Shown in pieces: positions 1 through 9,854 of a DNA stretch of 64,000 nt. The number at the start of each line of letters is the position of its first letter. Positions within the stretch are counted from its first letter, which is position 1. The position numbers and the translations under genes were made by a program. Origin of the DNA: an uncultured Rikenellaceae bacterium (GTDB lineage: Bacteria > Bacteroidota > Bacteroidia > Bacteroidales > Rikenellaceae); contig CALUND010000006.1 in assembly GCA_944321925.1 (NCBI GenBank), forward strand, positions 91,653 to 155,652, given 5' to 3'. Under the pieces are notes generated by a model. It had not been told where the DNA came from and did not search any database. It saw nothing but the letters and a program-made list of their open reading frames with translations.

Positions 1-375
1 ATAACTATAATCCATAATTTATTGAATCCCGACACAGGAACGAGATGTCCAACAAATATCCTATTTTGACAACTGCACCTCTCTTTCAGGACCCATTCGG
101 GTTGTTCTCTTTCCCTGCAAAATAACAGAATCCGCTTTATCCCAACTACCCCGATTACAGATTTTACAACCCAAAAACAGCAACTCGGCGCTAATTCGAC
201 CGATCCCTACCCCTTTCTTCCATCACACGAACATCCTGCGCTACCCAAAATCCGTCGAAAATGCTTCGACGGAGTCCCCTAAACGGAACGGACTACGCAT
301 CAGAATCGTCTCCAGTCCAAACATTCATAATGCGAGGGAGCAATACGCGACACAAGAGCGTAAGCGGTATCGCCG
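1..375. other. Non-coding stretch downstream of glpR
   Basis: No convincing coding frame is visible in this 375-base stretch, and no gene is seen entering from the left edge. The only structure noticed is the inverted repeat at 252-272, listed separately. The left flank of the glp operon therefore lies outside the window. Confidence 0.5.
252..272 (-). terminator. Possible weak terminator after the glp operon
   Basis: An 8-bp perfect inverted repeat (ccgtcgaa at 252-259 and ttcgacgg at 265-272) has a 5-nt loop. Read on the minus strand it is followed by ATTTT. It lies about 100 bases beyond the glpR stop codon, so it could end the glp transcript. The short T tract makes this a weak call. Confidence 0.35.
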
Positions 376-1149
376 TCACTCTTCCGGAGAGGGGACGACA
401 GTCACTTTGATACCCTGCTCCTCCATGATCTTCAGCATTTTGTGAGGGACACCCGAATCGGTTATAACCTGATCGATATCGCCCATATCACAGATCTTGC
501 TGAAACCCCGACGACCGAATTTCGACGAATCGGCCAACACGATGGTTTTGGTTGCAGCCCCGATCATCGCCCTGTTCAGACAGGCCTCCTGCAAATGAGT
601 CGTACTCAGACCATATTCGGGATCGATTCCGTCCACCCCGAGGAACAGTTTGCTGCAGGTGAAATTACCCAACATGTTTATCGCGTATTCACTCACCACG
701 GAGGCGGAAGAGTGACGGATGATGCCCCCTAACTGAATGATCTCGATATCCGGTTTATCGAGCAGTTCCATGGCCACGTTCATCCCGGAGGTGATAACGG
801 TCATCTTCATGTTCGGTATGCAGCGGGCAAAGGCCTGCACCGTTGTACCGGAGGCGATGATCAGAGCATCCTGAGGCGCAAGCAACTCCACGGCCTCCTG
901 ACCGATTCTGCGTTTTACCTCCGGATGGAGCTTCTCCTTTTCCGAGACTTTTCTCGTCGCAATATAGGGGTCGGAAAGAACCGCTCCGCCATGAATTCGG
1001 TAGAGCAGGTTCTTCTCCTCCAACATATCCAGATCCTTGCGAATGGTAACGGCCGAGACCTGCAATCGCTGGCTCAAATCGCCCACATCCACGTTACCGA
1101 CCTCCCTCAGCAACTCCAGAATCGCCTTATGTCTCTCCAGAAGTGTCAT
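376..1149 (-). CDS. glpR: DeoR-family transcriptional regulator (GlpR-like)
   Basis: This 257-residue protein has the DeoR layout. An N-terminal winged helix-turn-helix covers about residues 3-58 (starting LLERHKAILELL, with VSAVTIRKDLDML as the recognition region). A DeoR C-terminal sugar-phosphate sensing domain follows, with the family motifs IASGTT near residue 100 and FLGVDGID near 168. Length is normal for the family. It is the last gene on the minus strand after glpA, glpB, glpC, glpK and glpF, so the natural inference is that it represses this operon and responds to glycerol 3-phosphate. The assignment as GlpR rests on context; DeoR paralogues for other sugars look similar. Confidence 0.85.
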   Translation of the reverse strand: MTLLERHKAILELLREVGNVDVGDLSQRLQVSAVTIRKDLDMLEEKNLLYRIHGGAVLSDPYIATRKVSEKEKLHPEVKRRIGQEAVELLAPQDALIIASGTTVQAFARCIPNMKMTVITSGMNVAMELLDKPDIEIIQLGGIIRHSSASVVSEYAINMLGNFTCSKLFLGVDGIDPEYGLSTTHLQEACLNRAMIGAATKTIVLADSSKFGRRGFSKICDMGDIDQVITDSGVPHKMLKIMEEQGIKVTVVPSPEE

Positions 1150-1244
1150 AACAAAAACTCAAACAATTGAAAATGACAGAAATACAGACAACCCACCCTC
1201 TTTGCGACCTGCGCATCTATTTTAATCCAGTCTCAGCAGATCGA

Positions 1245-1979
1245 TCAACAGAAAACGAGGCAGTAAAGTCCTGCAGCCAGAAAGCCTCCTACAATCGGGC
1301 CCACTACCGGCACCCACGAATAGGACCAGTCGCTGGAACCTTTTCCCCGAATGGGAAGCAGTGCATGAGCCAGACGGGGCGAGAGGTCCCGGGCCGGATT
1401 GATGGCGTAACCGGTAGTTCCGCCCAACGACATACCCAGCGCCACGATCAGCATGGCTACAGGGAATGCCCCGAGAGAACCCATACCCACCTCCGGCGTA
1501 TTACCTTTGGTGGCAAGCGCAAGGATGACGAATACGAGTACAAATGTTCCTACAATCTCACAGAAAAGATTCCGACCGTAGCTCCGGATTGCAGGAATGG
1601 TGCAGAAAGTACTCAGTTTGGCTTCGGGATCCTCCGTCGCATCGTAATGGTTCTTATAATAGGCATAGACGAGCACGGCCCCCAGGAAACCGCCCAACAT
1701 CTGAGCTACGATGTAGGGGATCACCAGCCCCCAACTGAATGTTCCGGCTGCAGCCAAACCCAGGGTCACGGCCGGATTCAGATGGGCTCCGGAGTAGGGT
1801 CCGGCAATAAATACGCCCAACATAACAGCCAAACCCCAAGCGATGGTGATGACCACCCATCCGCCGTTTTCGCCTTTGGATTTTTTCAACACGGTGGAAG
1901 CGACGACTCCGTCACCGAAAAGGAGCAAAATCGCAGTGCCTATAAATTCGAACAGGCACTTCACAAATACCTCATTCAT
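1245..1979 (-). CDS. glpF: Glycerol facilitator (aquaglyceroporin)
   Basis: This 244-residue MIP-family channel should admit glycerol across the inner membrane by facilitated diffusion. Both half-helix signatures are present: HLNPAV with the first NPA at residues 68-70, and INPARDLSPR near residue 200. The Asp after the second NPAR is characteristic of glycerol-conducting rather than water-only members. About six hydrophobic membrane segments are visible. It sits 17 bases after glycerol kinase and upstream of glpR, which places uptake and phosphorylation in one transcript. Confidence 0.93.
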   Translation of the reverse strand: MNEVFVKCLFEFIGTAILLLFGDGVVASTVLKKSKGENGGWVVITIAWGLAVMLGVFIAGPYSGAHLNPAVTLGLAAAGTFSWGLVIPYIVAQMLGGFLGAVLVYAYYKNHYDATEDPEAKLSTFCTIPAIRSYGRNLFCEIVGTFVLVFVILALATKGNTPEVGMGSLGAFPVAMLIVALGMSLGGTTGYAINPARDLSPRLAHALLPIRGKGSSDWSYSWVPVVGPIVGGFLAAGLYCLVFC

Positions 1980-1996
1980 AGCGTTCAGGTTTCAGG

Positions 1997-3490
1997 TTAT
2001 TTTCCATAATTGCTCAACGTGCGTCTGACAGCATCTCGCCAGCCCGCCTGAGCCTTTTGTACCTTATCGGCATCCCAGGAGGGCTCGAATACGCTGTCGA
2101 TCTGCCACTGTTTGCGGATTTCGTCGATGCTGGACCAGTAACCTACGGCCAATCCGGCCAGATAGGCGGCACCCAAAGCGGTTGTTTCGACCACCTGGGG
2201 ACGGATGACGCGTGTCCCGAGAATATCGGCCTGGAACTGCATCAACAGGTTGTTCCGCGACGCGCCGCCATCCACTTTCAGCTCCTTCAGCGGAACGCCT
2301 GCATCCAACGACATGGCATTGGTGATGTCCATCGTCTGGAAAGCGATTCCCTCCAAAGCCGCCCGAGCGATGTGTGCCGTGGTAGTTCCGCGGCTGATCC
2401 CGACGATCGTTCCGCGTGCATACTGGTCCCACCACGGGGCGCCCAATCCGGTCAAAGCCGGCACGAAATAGACTCCGTTCGTATCGGGAACCCGGGAAGC
2501 GAGCTCCTCCACCTCCGAAGAGGAGTTGATCACGCCCAATCCATCGCGCAACCACTGCACGACCGAACCGCCGACAAAAATACTTCCCTCCAATGCATAA
2601 TTCACCCGATTTCCGATCTTCCAGGCAACCGTCGTGATGAGGTTGTTCTTCGACAAGATCGGTTTTTCTCCGCTGTTCATCAAGAGGAAACAGCCCGTTC
2701 CATAGGTATTTTTGACCATGCCGGGCTCCGTGCACATCTGTCCGAACAGGGCTGCCTGCTGGTCTCCGGCGATACCGGCAATAGGAACCTTATGGGCGAA
2801 AATCGTGGTCTTGGTATGACCGTACACCTCGCTGGAGGATTTAACCTCGGGCATCATGGAACGGGGAATACGGAACAGATCCAACAGCTCCTGATCCCAC
2901 TCGAGCGTATTGATGTTGAACAGCATGGTTCGCGAGGCGTTGCTTACGTCCGTCACATGCACCTCGCCCCGCGTGAGGCGCCAGATCAACCAGGTGTCGA
3001 CCGTTCCGAAGAGCAGTTTGCCCTTCTCCGCACGTTCCCGGGCTCCGGGCACGTTGTCGAGAATCCATTTGATTTTCGTGGCGCTGAAATAGGCATCGAT
3101 GATCAGACCCGTCTTCTGACGAATCATATCGGTCACGCCCTGTTTTTTCAGTTCGTCGCAATAGTCGGAAGTGCGCCGGTCCTGCCACACGATGGCGTTG
3201 TAGACAGGCTCTTCGGTCTCGGAATCCCACACGATGGTCGTTTCGCGTTGGTTGGTTATACCGATTCCGGCGATGTTCAGTCCGTTGATATCCAACGTGG
3301 CGATCGCTTCGGCAATCACGGAAGCCTGCGAAGACCAAATTTCATGAGGATCATGCTCTACCCATCCGGATTTGGGGAAGATCTGACGAAATTCCCTCTG
3401 CGCCACGGCGCAAGTCTCCCCTTTTTCGTCGAAGACAATGGCCCGCGAGCTGCTCGTTCCCTGATCGAGAGCTAAAATATACTGTTTCAT
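1997..3490 (-). CDS. glpK: Glycerol kinase
   Basis: This 497-residue FGGY-family kinase phosphorylates glycerol to glycerol 3-phosphate with ATP in the cytoplasm and so traps it. The N-terminus has the phosphate-binding motif [16 protein letters not shown]. The body contains [11 protein letters not shown], the FGGY-type [14 protein letters not shown], and the C-terminal [18 protein letters not shown]. Length is normal (about 500). An in-frame TTG lies two codons upstream, but the ATG at 3490 starts the usual [11 protein letters not shown], so it is preferred. It follows glpC after about 130 bases, the largest gap inside the operon apart from the one before glpR being of similar size. Confidence 0.96.
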   Translation of the reverse strand: MKQYILALDQGTSSSRAIVFDEKGETCAVAQREFRQIFPKSGWVEHDPHEIWSSQASVIAEAIATLDINGLNIAGIGITNQRETTIVWDSETEEPVYNAIVWQDRRTSDYCDELKKQGVTDMIRQKTGLIIDAYFSATKIKWILDNVPGARERAEKGKLLFGTVDTWLIWRLTRGEVHVTDVSNASRTMLFNINTLEWDQELLDLFRIPRSMMPEVKSSSEVYGHTKTTIFAHKVPIAGIAGDQQAALFGQMCTEPGMVKNTYGTGCFLLMNSGEKPILSKNNLITTVAWKIGNRVNYALEGSIFVGGSVVQWLRDGLGVINSSSEVEELASRVPDTNGVYFVPALTGLGAPWWDQYARGTIVGISRGTTTAHIARAALEGIAFQTMDITNAMSLDAGVPLKELKVDGGASRNNLLMQFQADILGTRVIRPQVVETTALGAAYLAGLAVGYWSSIDEIRKQWQIDSVFEPSWDADKVQKAQAGWRDAVRRTLSNYGK

Positions 3491-3622
3491 AATCAAGATT
3501 AGTATTTGGTTGTGAATAAATTAGACAGTTTATAAAGCATCCCCTAAATGCGAATCGGAGTCAAACAGGTGGTACCAAAGAGGTCGTTATCGGTTATGTG
3601 CCAGATTCACCTGTTTGGATCC

Positions 3623-4846
3623 CTACGCCAACCGCGACGCAAGAATAGTCAACGGATGCTCGCAAGGCTTGCTCGTCGACATTTCGATCTGCCATTTGCA
3701 CGTTTCGCAATCGGTAGCCACCACATCGGCTCCCGACTCCTCTATCTGGCGGAAAAGCGACTCTCCGACCGCCTGAGAGGTACGGTAATTCTCCTTCTTG
3801 AATCCATACGTACCGGCGATGCCGCAGCACTGTGAATCGAGTACGACCAGCTCTACCCCTGGAATCATACGAAGCAACTCGATCGAATAGTTCGCCCAGC
3901 CCATCTTCTCCATGTGACAAGGGGTATGATAGGCCACCCGAAGCGGCGCCCCCTCCTTGAACTTCAGATTGCCCTGCCCCGACCGGATCAGCCGGTAGAG
4001 ATAACGGGTTGCGAGTTCGATCCGATCCCGCACATCGTCGTTCTGCAGCTCCAACAGGTGCGGATACTCGTCCCGAAGAGTGAACGTACAGGTAGACGAG
4101 GTGGTAATCACATCCAAATCGCGATCGGTCACAGCCTCGCGAATCGACTTCAGATTGATTTTCGCCTGTCTGCGGGCCTGGTTGTAGAGTCCGTTCGAAA
4201 TGAGCGCCACGCCGCAACACTTCTCCCTATCGAGCAGACGTACGCCATATCCCAACGCATTCATAATTCGAATCAGGTCTTTACCGAGTTGCGGATTGTT
4301 GTAATTGACGTAGCAACCATGGAAATAGGAGACCTGTTTCGGGAAGGCGGCCTGAGCCGCAGCCGCGTGTTTGTTGTACCAGGAGGTGAAGGTCCCGTGG
4401 GCATATTTCGGAAATACCCTGCGATGATCGATGGCCATCACCTTGTCCATCATGAAACGGACCGGTTTAAGCGCCACGACACTATTGACAACCGGAGCGA
4501 AAGGCGTTGCGAGCGAACCGACCAGATCGGTATTGGCCAGGACAAAGTTCCTCAACGACGTATTCTTCCGGGGTCCGTATTTGATGCGGGCCGACTGAAT
4601 GATATCTCCGATACGGACATTCGAAGGACACGCCACTTCGCAGCGTTTGCAGTTGAGACAATATTTCAGGGCGCTATCGAAAAAACCGGGCTGCTTGAGT
4701 CGCAAACGCTCCCCGTCGGGACCGGCCTGCTTCGGGCCCGGATAATCGGGATTCACAGCCGCGACCGGACAATACACCGTACATATCGTACATTTTATGC
4801 ATTGTTCGAAATTGTTTTCGCTTACGGTATTTTGCTGAATATTCAT
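3623..4846 (-). CDS. glpC: Anaerobic glycerol-3-phosphate dehydrogenase subunit C
   Basis: This 407-residue iron-sulfur subunit links the GlpAB dehydrogenase to the membrane quinone pool. Two 4Fe-4S ferredoxin-type clusters lie in the first 80 residues (CIKCTICTVYCP and CLNCKRCEVACP). Two CCG cysteine-rich domains follow, ending in EKCCGVA and SQCCGIAGTYG. Length and order match GlpC of enterobacteria. It starts two bases after the glpB stop, so the two are probably translationally linked. It would pass electrons to menaquinone during anaerobic respiration. Confidence 0.94.
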   Translation of the reverse strand: MNIQQNTVSENNFEQCIKCTICTVYCPVAAVNPDYPGPKQAGPDGERLRLKQPGFFDSALKYCLNCKRCEVACPSNVRIGDIIQSARIKYGPRKNTSLRNFVLANTDLVGSLATPFAPVVNSVVALKPVRFMMDKVMAIDHRRVFPKYAHGTFTSWYNKHAAAAQAAFPKQVSYFHGCYVNYNNPQLGKDLIRIMNALGYGVRLLDREKCCGVALISNGLYNQARRQAKINLKSIREAVTDRDLDVITTSSTCTFTLRDEYPHLLELQNDDVRDRIELATRYLYRLIRSGQGNLKFKEGAPLRVAYHTPCHMEKMGWANYSIELLRMIPGVELVVLDSQCCGIAGTYGFKKENYRTSQAVGESLFRQIEESGADVVATDCETCKWQIEMSTSKPCEHPLTILASRLA

Positions 4847-4848
4847 GA

Positions 4849-6108
4849 TTATTCGCCTTTTAAAATCCTATCCGCAACAAACAGAGCCGACAACAGGGAG
4901 ACCCCTGCTCCGCACCCCTCCTGAACAGGATGGAATCCGGCCAAACCGGCTCCTGCACAATACAAATTTTCGATCGGCACACCCTCTTTCACAACGCGCA
5001 GCGAGCGATCTGTCCGCACCCCGAAAGCCTGATAGTTCTGCCGATCGAAGAAACGCAGCGTATACCACTCGGCACGGTCGGGGGTAAACACCGTATCCGC
5101 GCCGAAGACCGGTTCCACAATCCGATCGGGAGTAGCGACCAGTCCTTTGCTGAAAAAACTCCCCGTAGCCAACACGAAATGATCGGCACGGAATGGAATA
5201 TCGCCGTGATTGGCTGTAAACAACTCCTTCACCCGACCATCTTTCCATTCGGCTGACAACACCGTATCGCCCAGGAAATATTCGCCGCCCAACGAACGGA
5301 ACCTGTGCTGAAGCGCCTGTTGCGCCTTGATTCCGGGAATCGAAGGAGGCAGCGTCGGAAGCAGATAAAGCGGCGTGTTCACTTTCGATTTCAGCACGTC
5401 GAAAGCATCGTCACGACCGATCCCGATAATCGCCGGCAGAATCACAGCTTCGCATCCGGAAGCCATTTCCCGGATTTTTGCCGCCAGCACCTCGAGATTC
5501 TCCTCCCGATCGAATACGCGGGCGATATTGACCGAACGCATCTCGCTCGGATTCCTCCGAATCCGCTCCAGATCGGGTAGGTTGATCGTCCCGAAGTTGC
5601 AAACAACGCCCTGTTTTCGGAACTCTTCCGCGATGAATTCCGGGTAGAAATCCAGGAATCCCTCCACATTGATAATACAGACCTTTTCAAAAGGCAATCT
5701 CTCGGAACTTGCTGTCGTAAGATAGCCATCGATCGTAAGCCAGGTCGGCTTCATCTTCCCCATGGGAGTGATCCGGAAATGATTCTTGCGACAATCGCCC
5801 GAAACCGAGATTCCGGCCGAACGCAAAATCTCCGGCGCCTGCTGCAGATGCTCCGCACAAAACTTCTCCCCCATAATGGCATAGGGGTGTTCCGGAGCGA
5901 TTTTTCCCAATTCAGCCATGGCAGCGATGGGATCCGACACCTCCGTTCCATCGGGCATTCTGCCGAGGAGATCGAACGATCCCGACGAGAAATGGATCGC
6001 ACTCTGTCCCTGCGAAACAATCGCACACTTTTTTCCCGCCTCGGCCAGCCGGATACCACAGACCATCCCGGCCAACCCGCCGCCTATGATTACTACATCG
6101 AATTTCAT
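4849..6108 (-). CDS. glpB: Anaerobic glycerol-3-phosphate dehydrogenase subunit B
   Basis: This 419-residue flavoprotein has an N-terminal dinucleotide-binding motif (VVIIGGGLAGMVCGIRLAEAG) and a C-terminal FAD-contact segment (ENLYCAGAGLAGFHP). It is the FMN/FAD subunit that forms the catalytic complex with GlpA. Its start codon overlaps the end of glpA by four bases (ATGA type), and glpC follows two bases after its stop. That spacing fits a stoichiometric complex. Confidence 0.93.
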   Translation of the reverse strand: MKFDVVIIGGGLAGMVCGIRLAEAGKKCAIVSQGQSAIHFSSGSFDLLGRMPDGTEVSDPIAAMAELGKIAPEHPYAIMGEKFCAEHLQQAPEILRSAGISVSGDCRKNHFRITPMGKMKPTWLTIDGYLTTASSERLPFEKVCIINVEGFLDFYPEFIAEEFRKQGVVCNFGTINLPDLERIRRNPSEMRSVNIARVFDREENLEVLAAKIREMASGCEAVILPAIIGIGRDDAFDVLKSKVNTPLYLLPTLPPSIPGIKAQQALQHRFRSLGGEYFLGDTVLSAEWKDGRVKELFTANHGDIPFRADHFVLATGSFFSKGLVATPDRIVEPVFGADTVFTPDRAEWYTLRFFDRQNYQAFGVRTDRSLRVVKEGVPIENLYCAGAGLAGFHPVQEGCGAGVSLLSALFVADRILKGE

Positions 6109-7727
6109 TTCACAGCTATTTTCGTCGTTTCATCCGACAATCCGCACACTCCCTGGTAAACCCATGTCGTATATTCGCTCTCCCGCAGTGTGTCGCCCCA
6201 GGCGATGGGAGCCATTCCCTTCCAACGCTCATTCAGGAACGAGGCCAGATCGGCTTTTGCCTTTCGGGCGCAAACCGGATCTTTCTTTCCCATCAAACCG
6301 GCCGCACGGCAAGCGCACAGTTCGCCCTGACACGTACCCATGCCGACACGCGTTCTGCGTCGCAAGTCAATCAGATTGTTCACTCCCAGATGCTCCATCG
6401 CATATTCCACCTCTCCTACAGATACCTCCTCGCACTCGCATACCAGACTGTTCTTGAGCGAATTCTCACTATCGATCTCGACAGCCATGGCCCCATGGCG
6501 CGATATCGACGACCGTCTCTGCGTAATCGGCCTGTTACGAATCTTTTTCTCCACCTCTTCTTTGCTTTCGGCGGAGCCGGGCAGCGGAATCTCGGCCGTA
6601 CGACAAACCTCCTTGACTCCGATCTTTTTGCAGATCAGATCGGTTGTCCATTCGGCCATCAACCGATAGGTCATCAGCTTTCCGCCCGTGATGGTGATGA
6701 ATCCCTGCATTCCGTCGCGCTGGGCATGATCCAGCAATACGATGCCCCGGCTCACGGTTCTTCCGCTCGGATCGTCATCCGAAGCGACCAACGGACGGAC
6801 TCCGGCATAGGCCCGGAGAATACGGGTTTGTGCCAGTATGGGAGAAAGTTTCTCTCCCTCCCTCAACAACAAATCCACCTCTGCGGGCGTCACGATCATG
6901 TTATCGACCTCTTCGAACGGCACTTTACTCGAGGTGGTTCCTATCAGGGAGATCGTATCGCCCGGCACCAAGATATCGGCATCGGCCGGTTTCCGGCACC
7001 TGTTGAGGACCAGGTTGTTCACGCGGTGACCGAAGATCAGCAAAGCCCCTTTTGCCGGAAGCATGTTGACCGTGATACCGGCCTTCGCCGCAATACCGTG
7101 CCCCCAGATTCCACCCGCATTCACAACCACCTGCGCATAAAAAGTCTCTTCGGTTCGGGCATGATAATCATAGGCTTTCACCCCTACAATACGATCCTGT
7201 TCGCGAATCAGTTCGGTCACTTCCATATAGGTACGGACCTCTGCCCCATGCGCCTTCGCATCCAGGATATTGGACGCTGTGAGCCGAAAGGGATCGACAG
7301 CTCCGTCCGGTACACGCACAGCTCCGATCAGGGAAGGATTGGCCGCCGGCTCCAACCGTTTTGCCTCTTGCGGATCGATAACATCGGCCCGAATTCCCGC
7401 CTTGCGGCACGCCTCGACAAAGACAGTCTGATATTCCAACCCGTCCTCGGGAAGCGAGATAAACAAACCGTCGGTCTCCTCAACGCAGTGGGCCGCTATT
7501 TTTCGCAGGATCCTATTCTCCTTGATGCACTCCACGGCCGACTCATGGTCCGTCACGGCATAACGTGCGCCGCTATGGAGCAATCCATGATTGCGACCTG
7601 TTGCTCCGGTCGAGATATCGGAACGCTCCAGGAGAAGCACTTTGATACCCCGAAGCGCACAATCCCTTGCAACACCTGCTCCGGTCGCTCCTCCGCCGAC
7701 TATGATAACATCATACACAGCATTCAT
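6105..7727 (-). CDS. glpA: Anaerobic glycerol-3-phosphate dehydrogenase subunit A
   Basis: This FAD-dependent subunit oxidises glycerol 3-phosphate to dihydroxyacetone phosphate. It has the N-terminal FAD motif DVIIVGGGATGAGVARD and the DAO fold. A C-terminal BFD-type [2Fe-2S] region carries CECEEVSVGE and GTCQGELCACR. The longest open frame begins at 7784, but that stretch contains the promoter at 7751-7781, so the ATG at 7727 (MNAVYDVIIVGG) is the supported start and gives 540 residues. It is the first gene of the operon. No glycerol-3-phosphate permease gene is nearby, so the operon seems dedicated to free glycerol entering through GlpF. Confidence 0.95.
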   Translation of the reverse strand: MNAVYDVIIVGGGATGAGVARDCALRGIKVLLLERSDISTGATGRNHGLLHSGARYAVTDHESAVECIKENRILRKIAAHCVEETDGLFISLPEDGLEYQTVFVEACRKAGIRADVIDPQEAKRLEPAANPSLIGAVRVPDGAVDPFRLTASNILDAKAHGAEVRTYMEVTELIREQDRIVGVKAYDYHARTEETFYAQVVVNAGGIWGHGIAAKAGITVNMLPAKGALLIFGHRVNNLVLNRCRKPADADILVPGDTISLIGTTSSKVPFEEVDNMIVTPAEVDLLLREGEKLSPILAQTRILRAYAGVRPLVASDDDPSGRTVSRGIVLLDHAQRDGMQGFITITGGKLMTYRLMAEWTTDLICKKIGVKEVCRTAEIPLPGSAESKEEVEKKIRNRPITQRRSSISRHGAMAVEIDSENSLKNSLVCECEEVSVGEVEYAMEHLGVNNLIDLRRRTRVGMGTCQGELCACRAAGLMGKKDPVCARKAKADLASFLNERWKGMAPIAWGDTLRESEYTTWVYQGVCGLSDETTKIAVK

Positions 7728-7750
7728 AAGACGATCTCTGATTTTTTTTG

Positions 7751-7781
7751 CAAAGATAACATTTCGCCCCTTAAAAACAAA
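7751..7781 (-). promoter_or_regulatory. Promoter of the glpABCKFR operon
   Basis: On the minus strand a TTTG (7778-7781) is followed after exactly 19 nt by TATCTTTG (7751-7758). This matches the Bacteroidota sigma-70-type consensus TTTG-N19-21-TAnnTTTG in full. Transcription should begin near 7744, leaving a leader of roughly 17 nt before the glpA ATG at 7727. The flanking sequence is very AT-rich. Confidence 0.85.
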
Positions 7782-7972
7782 CAAAACGAAATTATTTTTA
7801 TTTCATTTTATTTGTTTTTAACCCACAAAAAGAAAAGAAAAACGACTATAACGACACAAAACGAAACCATTCGCAATTATCGAAAGTTTTCGAGACAAAC
7901 TACGGGGAAATATCATGTATCGATTTCTTTCCTTTTCACAGACAGAATCGACCGCACAGACGACTCCGACTT

Positions 7973-8554
7973 CTAATACTTTTCAAACGCGTCCGCCAAG
8001 GCAGCCTCGCAAACATCGTTGGATACACCTCGACTGAATTCGCCCGATGCAAACAAATCGGCCAATCCACCGATCTGTTTCAGACGCAAAAGCTCATCGC
8101 GATCCATCCCGAGATGGCGCAAAATCCAACGATCGGACACGTTCGACTGAACCAATTCGGAAACCAATTTACTCATCAGCTCCACATTATGCGTTCCGCG
8201 GGCCCGGTTGTGACGAATCGTCGAGGCCATACGGTTCGAAAGCTCCTTGTCGATCACAGCAACGGGCAACAGCCCCTTTTCCCGCTCGTAAATACGTTGC
8301 GAGGTCTTCAGCACCATGTAACGATGATAACCGTCGACCAATTCATAAAGATCGTGTTCGGCATCGTAATAACAAACGCACGGCATGGTATAACCGTCTT
8401 CCCAGATGGAGAGCTCCAAAAGTCTCATTTCGGGAGGTGCAACGATGTTTGGGTTATAACTATTGGCTACGACCTTTTCGACCGGGACGGCTCGAATGTC
8501 ATACACCGGACTCCGATACTCCGTTTCCGAGGGAGTCACACAAGAGCGTTTCAT
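7973..8554 (-). CDS. ParB-like nuclease-fold protein (IbrB-like)
   Basis: This 193-residue protein belongs to the ParB/sulfiredoxin-type fold group and resembles IbrB. The ParB core is visible as ELVDGYHRYMVL followed by RHNRARGTHN. A helical C-terminal part contains VSDRWILRHLGMDRDELLRL, which looks like a helix-turn-helix. An upstream start at 8605 is open, but the ATG at 8554 gives a more family-like N-terminus. Either way the gene starts inside the 3' end of the PAPS-reductase-like gene (overlap of 56 bases from 8554), which implies coupled translation. In Escherichia coli the IbrA/IbrB pair is known as a regulator of immunoglobulin-binding proteins; the biochemical activity is unknown. 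Nuclease or NTPase activity is not shown by sequence alone. Confidence 0.8.
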   Translation of the reverse strand: MKRSCVTPSETEYRSPVYDIRAVPVEKVVANSYNPNIVAPPEMRLLELSIWEDGYTMPCVCYYDAEHDLYELVDGYHRYMVLKTSQRIYEREKGLLPVAVIDKELSNRMASTIRHNRARGTHNVELMSKLVSELVQSNVSDRWILRHLGMDRDELLRLKQIGGLADLFASGEFSRGVSNDVCEAALADAFEKY

Positions 8555-9854
8555 ATTTATCCATGATTTTCCTACGTCGCAGGGTCTCCGTCTTGTTCGG
8601 CGCAAAGCCCATGTACTTGCAGGCGTGATCGTTTTTAAGAATACAGATGCATATCCGTTTGAACGTGGGGAGTTGATTGAACTCCGGGATATCGATGTCG
8701 TCGATGTATTTCATCCGGACCGGCTTTTTCTTCGTACGATAACCGCTTTTTTCTCCCACGGAGATCGGAATTCCCGCGCTCCGCAGTTTTTCGATGGTCT
8801 GATCGGACAAACAACCCCCTTTTTTTCTCCAAAAACGGATACTGACGGCCAGTTTGTCGAGGTAATTGTTTCTTGTCTTTTCCGGCAAAGTGGAGAGCAG
8901 AAAATACATGTAGCGTTCCCAGGTAAACCCTTCGGGCAAATGCACCGACTGCCATCCGATAGCGGATGTCCGACCGTAGAGCGAAGCGAAATTCACCCCG
9001 TTCACCCGACCGACCATTCGGCCCCACATGTCGGGATCGATCGCCCGGTAGAGATGCAGGCTCGAAAGAGCGGGAGAGATAAAAGGGCTGGCCACACGCT
9101 GATTATCGAGAGGTACACCGGCCCGGTAAAACAGATCGTACAGTTTGTTGTATTCCCAGCCAAACTTGCCGTTCGCGGTCCAGATGTCGGTGGTCAGCCA
9201 ATCATAAATCGGATAGGCATTGTATATTCCGCCACCTGTCCACTCCCGGATCCAACGATATCCCAGATAATGATTCTGGTTTCGTTCACTGTGTATGGAT
9301 CGCCACCGGTTGAAACTCTCCTGCGTACGAATGCCGACCAGACAGCAGGTACGGGTTGCCCGCTTGTGGAAATGGAGCCATTCGGCAAAGCGGTTTTGAA
9401 ACTCGTAATCCCACATCTCTCTCGTATAGAATGGGAAATGGCTGCGAGTAAGAGAGGACGCCGGCATCCTGCGGACCCATTGTTCCCTTTTGGATTCATC
9501 CCACGGTCGCCAGTAACGGTCGAACATGGAGGCGCTGGTTGCCACCTTGAAGGGAACGCAAACACGATACGGCTCCAGGATGTCCGGATTCGAAGCCAGG
9601 ACCGAATCCACATAACGGACCGTCTCGCTATACTGTATCTCGTAATCCATGTGGAAAACGCCTATTTTTCGTTTCAGTCCGTTGCGCCGGATGAAATCGA
9701 CACACAGGTTCAACAACACACCGCTATCCTTGCCTCCCGAAAAAGAGACATAGATATTGTCGAATGTATCGAAAACGGCCTTCAATCGTCTTTGGGCCGC
9801 TTCATATACGTTTTCGTTCATGGGTGTCGTTTTTTTCGTACTCCATTTTGACAT
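8499..9854 (-). CDS. PAPS-reductase-like protein, DUF3440 (IbrA-like)
   Basis: This 451-residue protein has an adenine-nucleotide alpha-hydrolase (PP-loop) domain with the motif SFSGGKDSG at residues 38-45, as in PAPS reductases and DndC-like proteins. TCCLVGIRTQES follows at 169-180. The DUF3440 C-terminus ends with YMGFAPNKTETLRRRKIMDKY. PP-loop enzymes activate a substrate by adenylation or use an adenylated sulfur donor; the substrate here is unknown. The first ATG (9854) has GGGAG 12 nt upstream. A second ATG at 9821 starts closer to the conserved region and is possible. The gene overlaps both neighbours, the GNAT-like gene upstream and the ParB-like gene downstream. Confidence 0.85.
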   Translation of the reverse strand: MSKWSTKKTTPMNENVYEAAQRRLKAVFDTFDNIYVSFSGGKDSGVLLNLCVDFIRRNGLKRKIGVFHMDYEIQYSETVRYVDSVLASNPDILEPYRVCVPFKVATSASMFDRYWRPWDESKREQWVRRMPASSLTRSHFPFYTREMWDYEFQNRFAEWLHFHKRATRTCCLVGIRTQESFNRWRSIHSERNQNHYLGYRWIREWTGGGIYNAYPIYDWLTTDIWTANGKFGWEYNKLYDLFYRAGVPLDNQRVASPFISPALSSLHLYRAIDPDMWGRMVGRVNGVNFASLYGRTSAIGWQSVHLPEGFTWERYMYFLLSTLPEKTRNNYLDKLAVSIRFWRKKGGCLSDQTIEKLRSAGIPISVGEKSGYRTKKKPVRMKYIDDIDIPEFNQLPTFKRICICILKNDHACKYMGFAPNKTETLRRRKIMDKYETLLCDSLGNGVSESGV

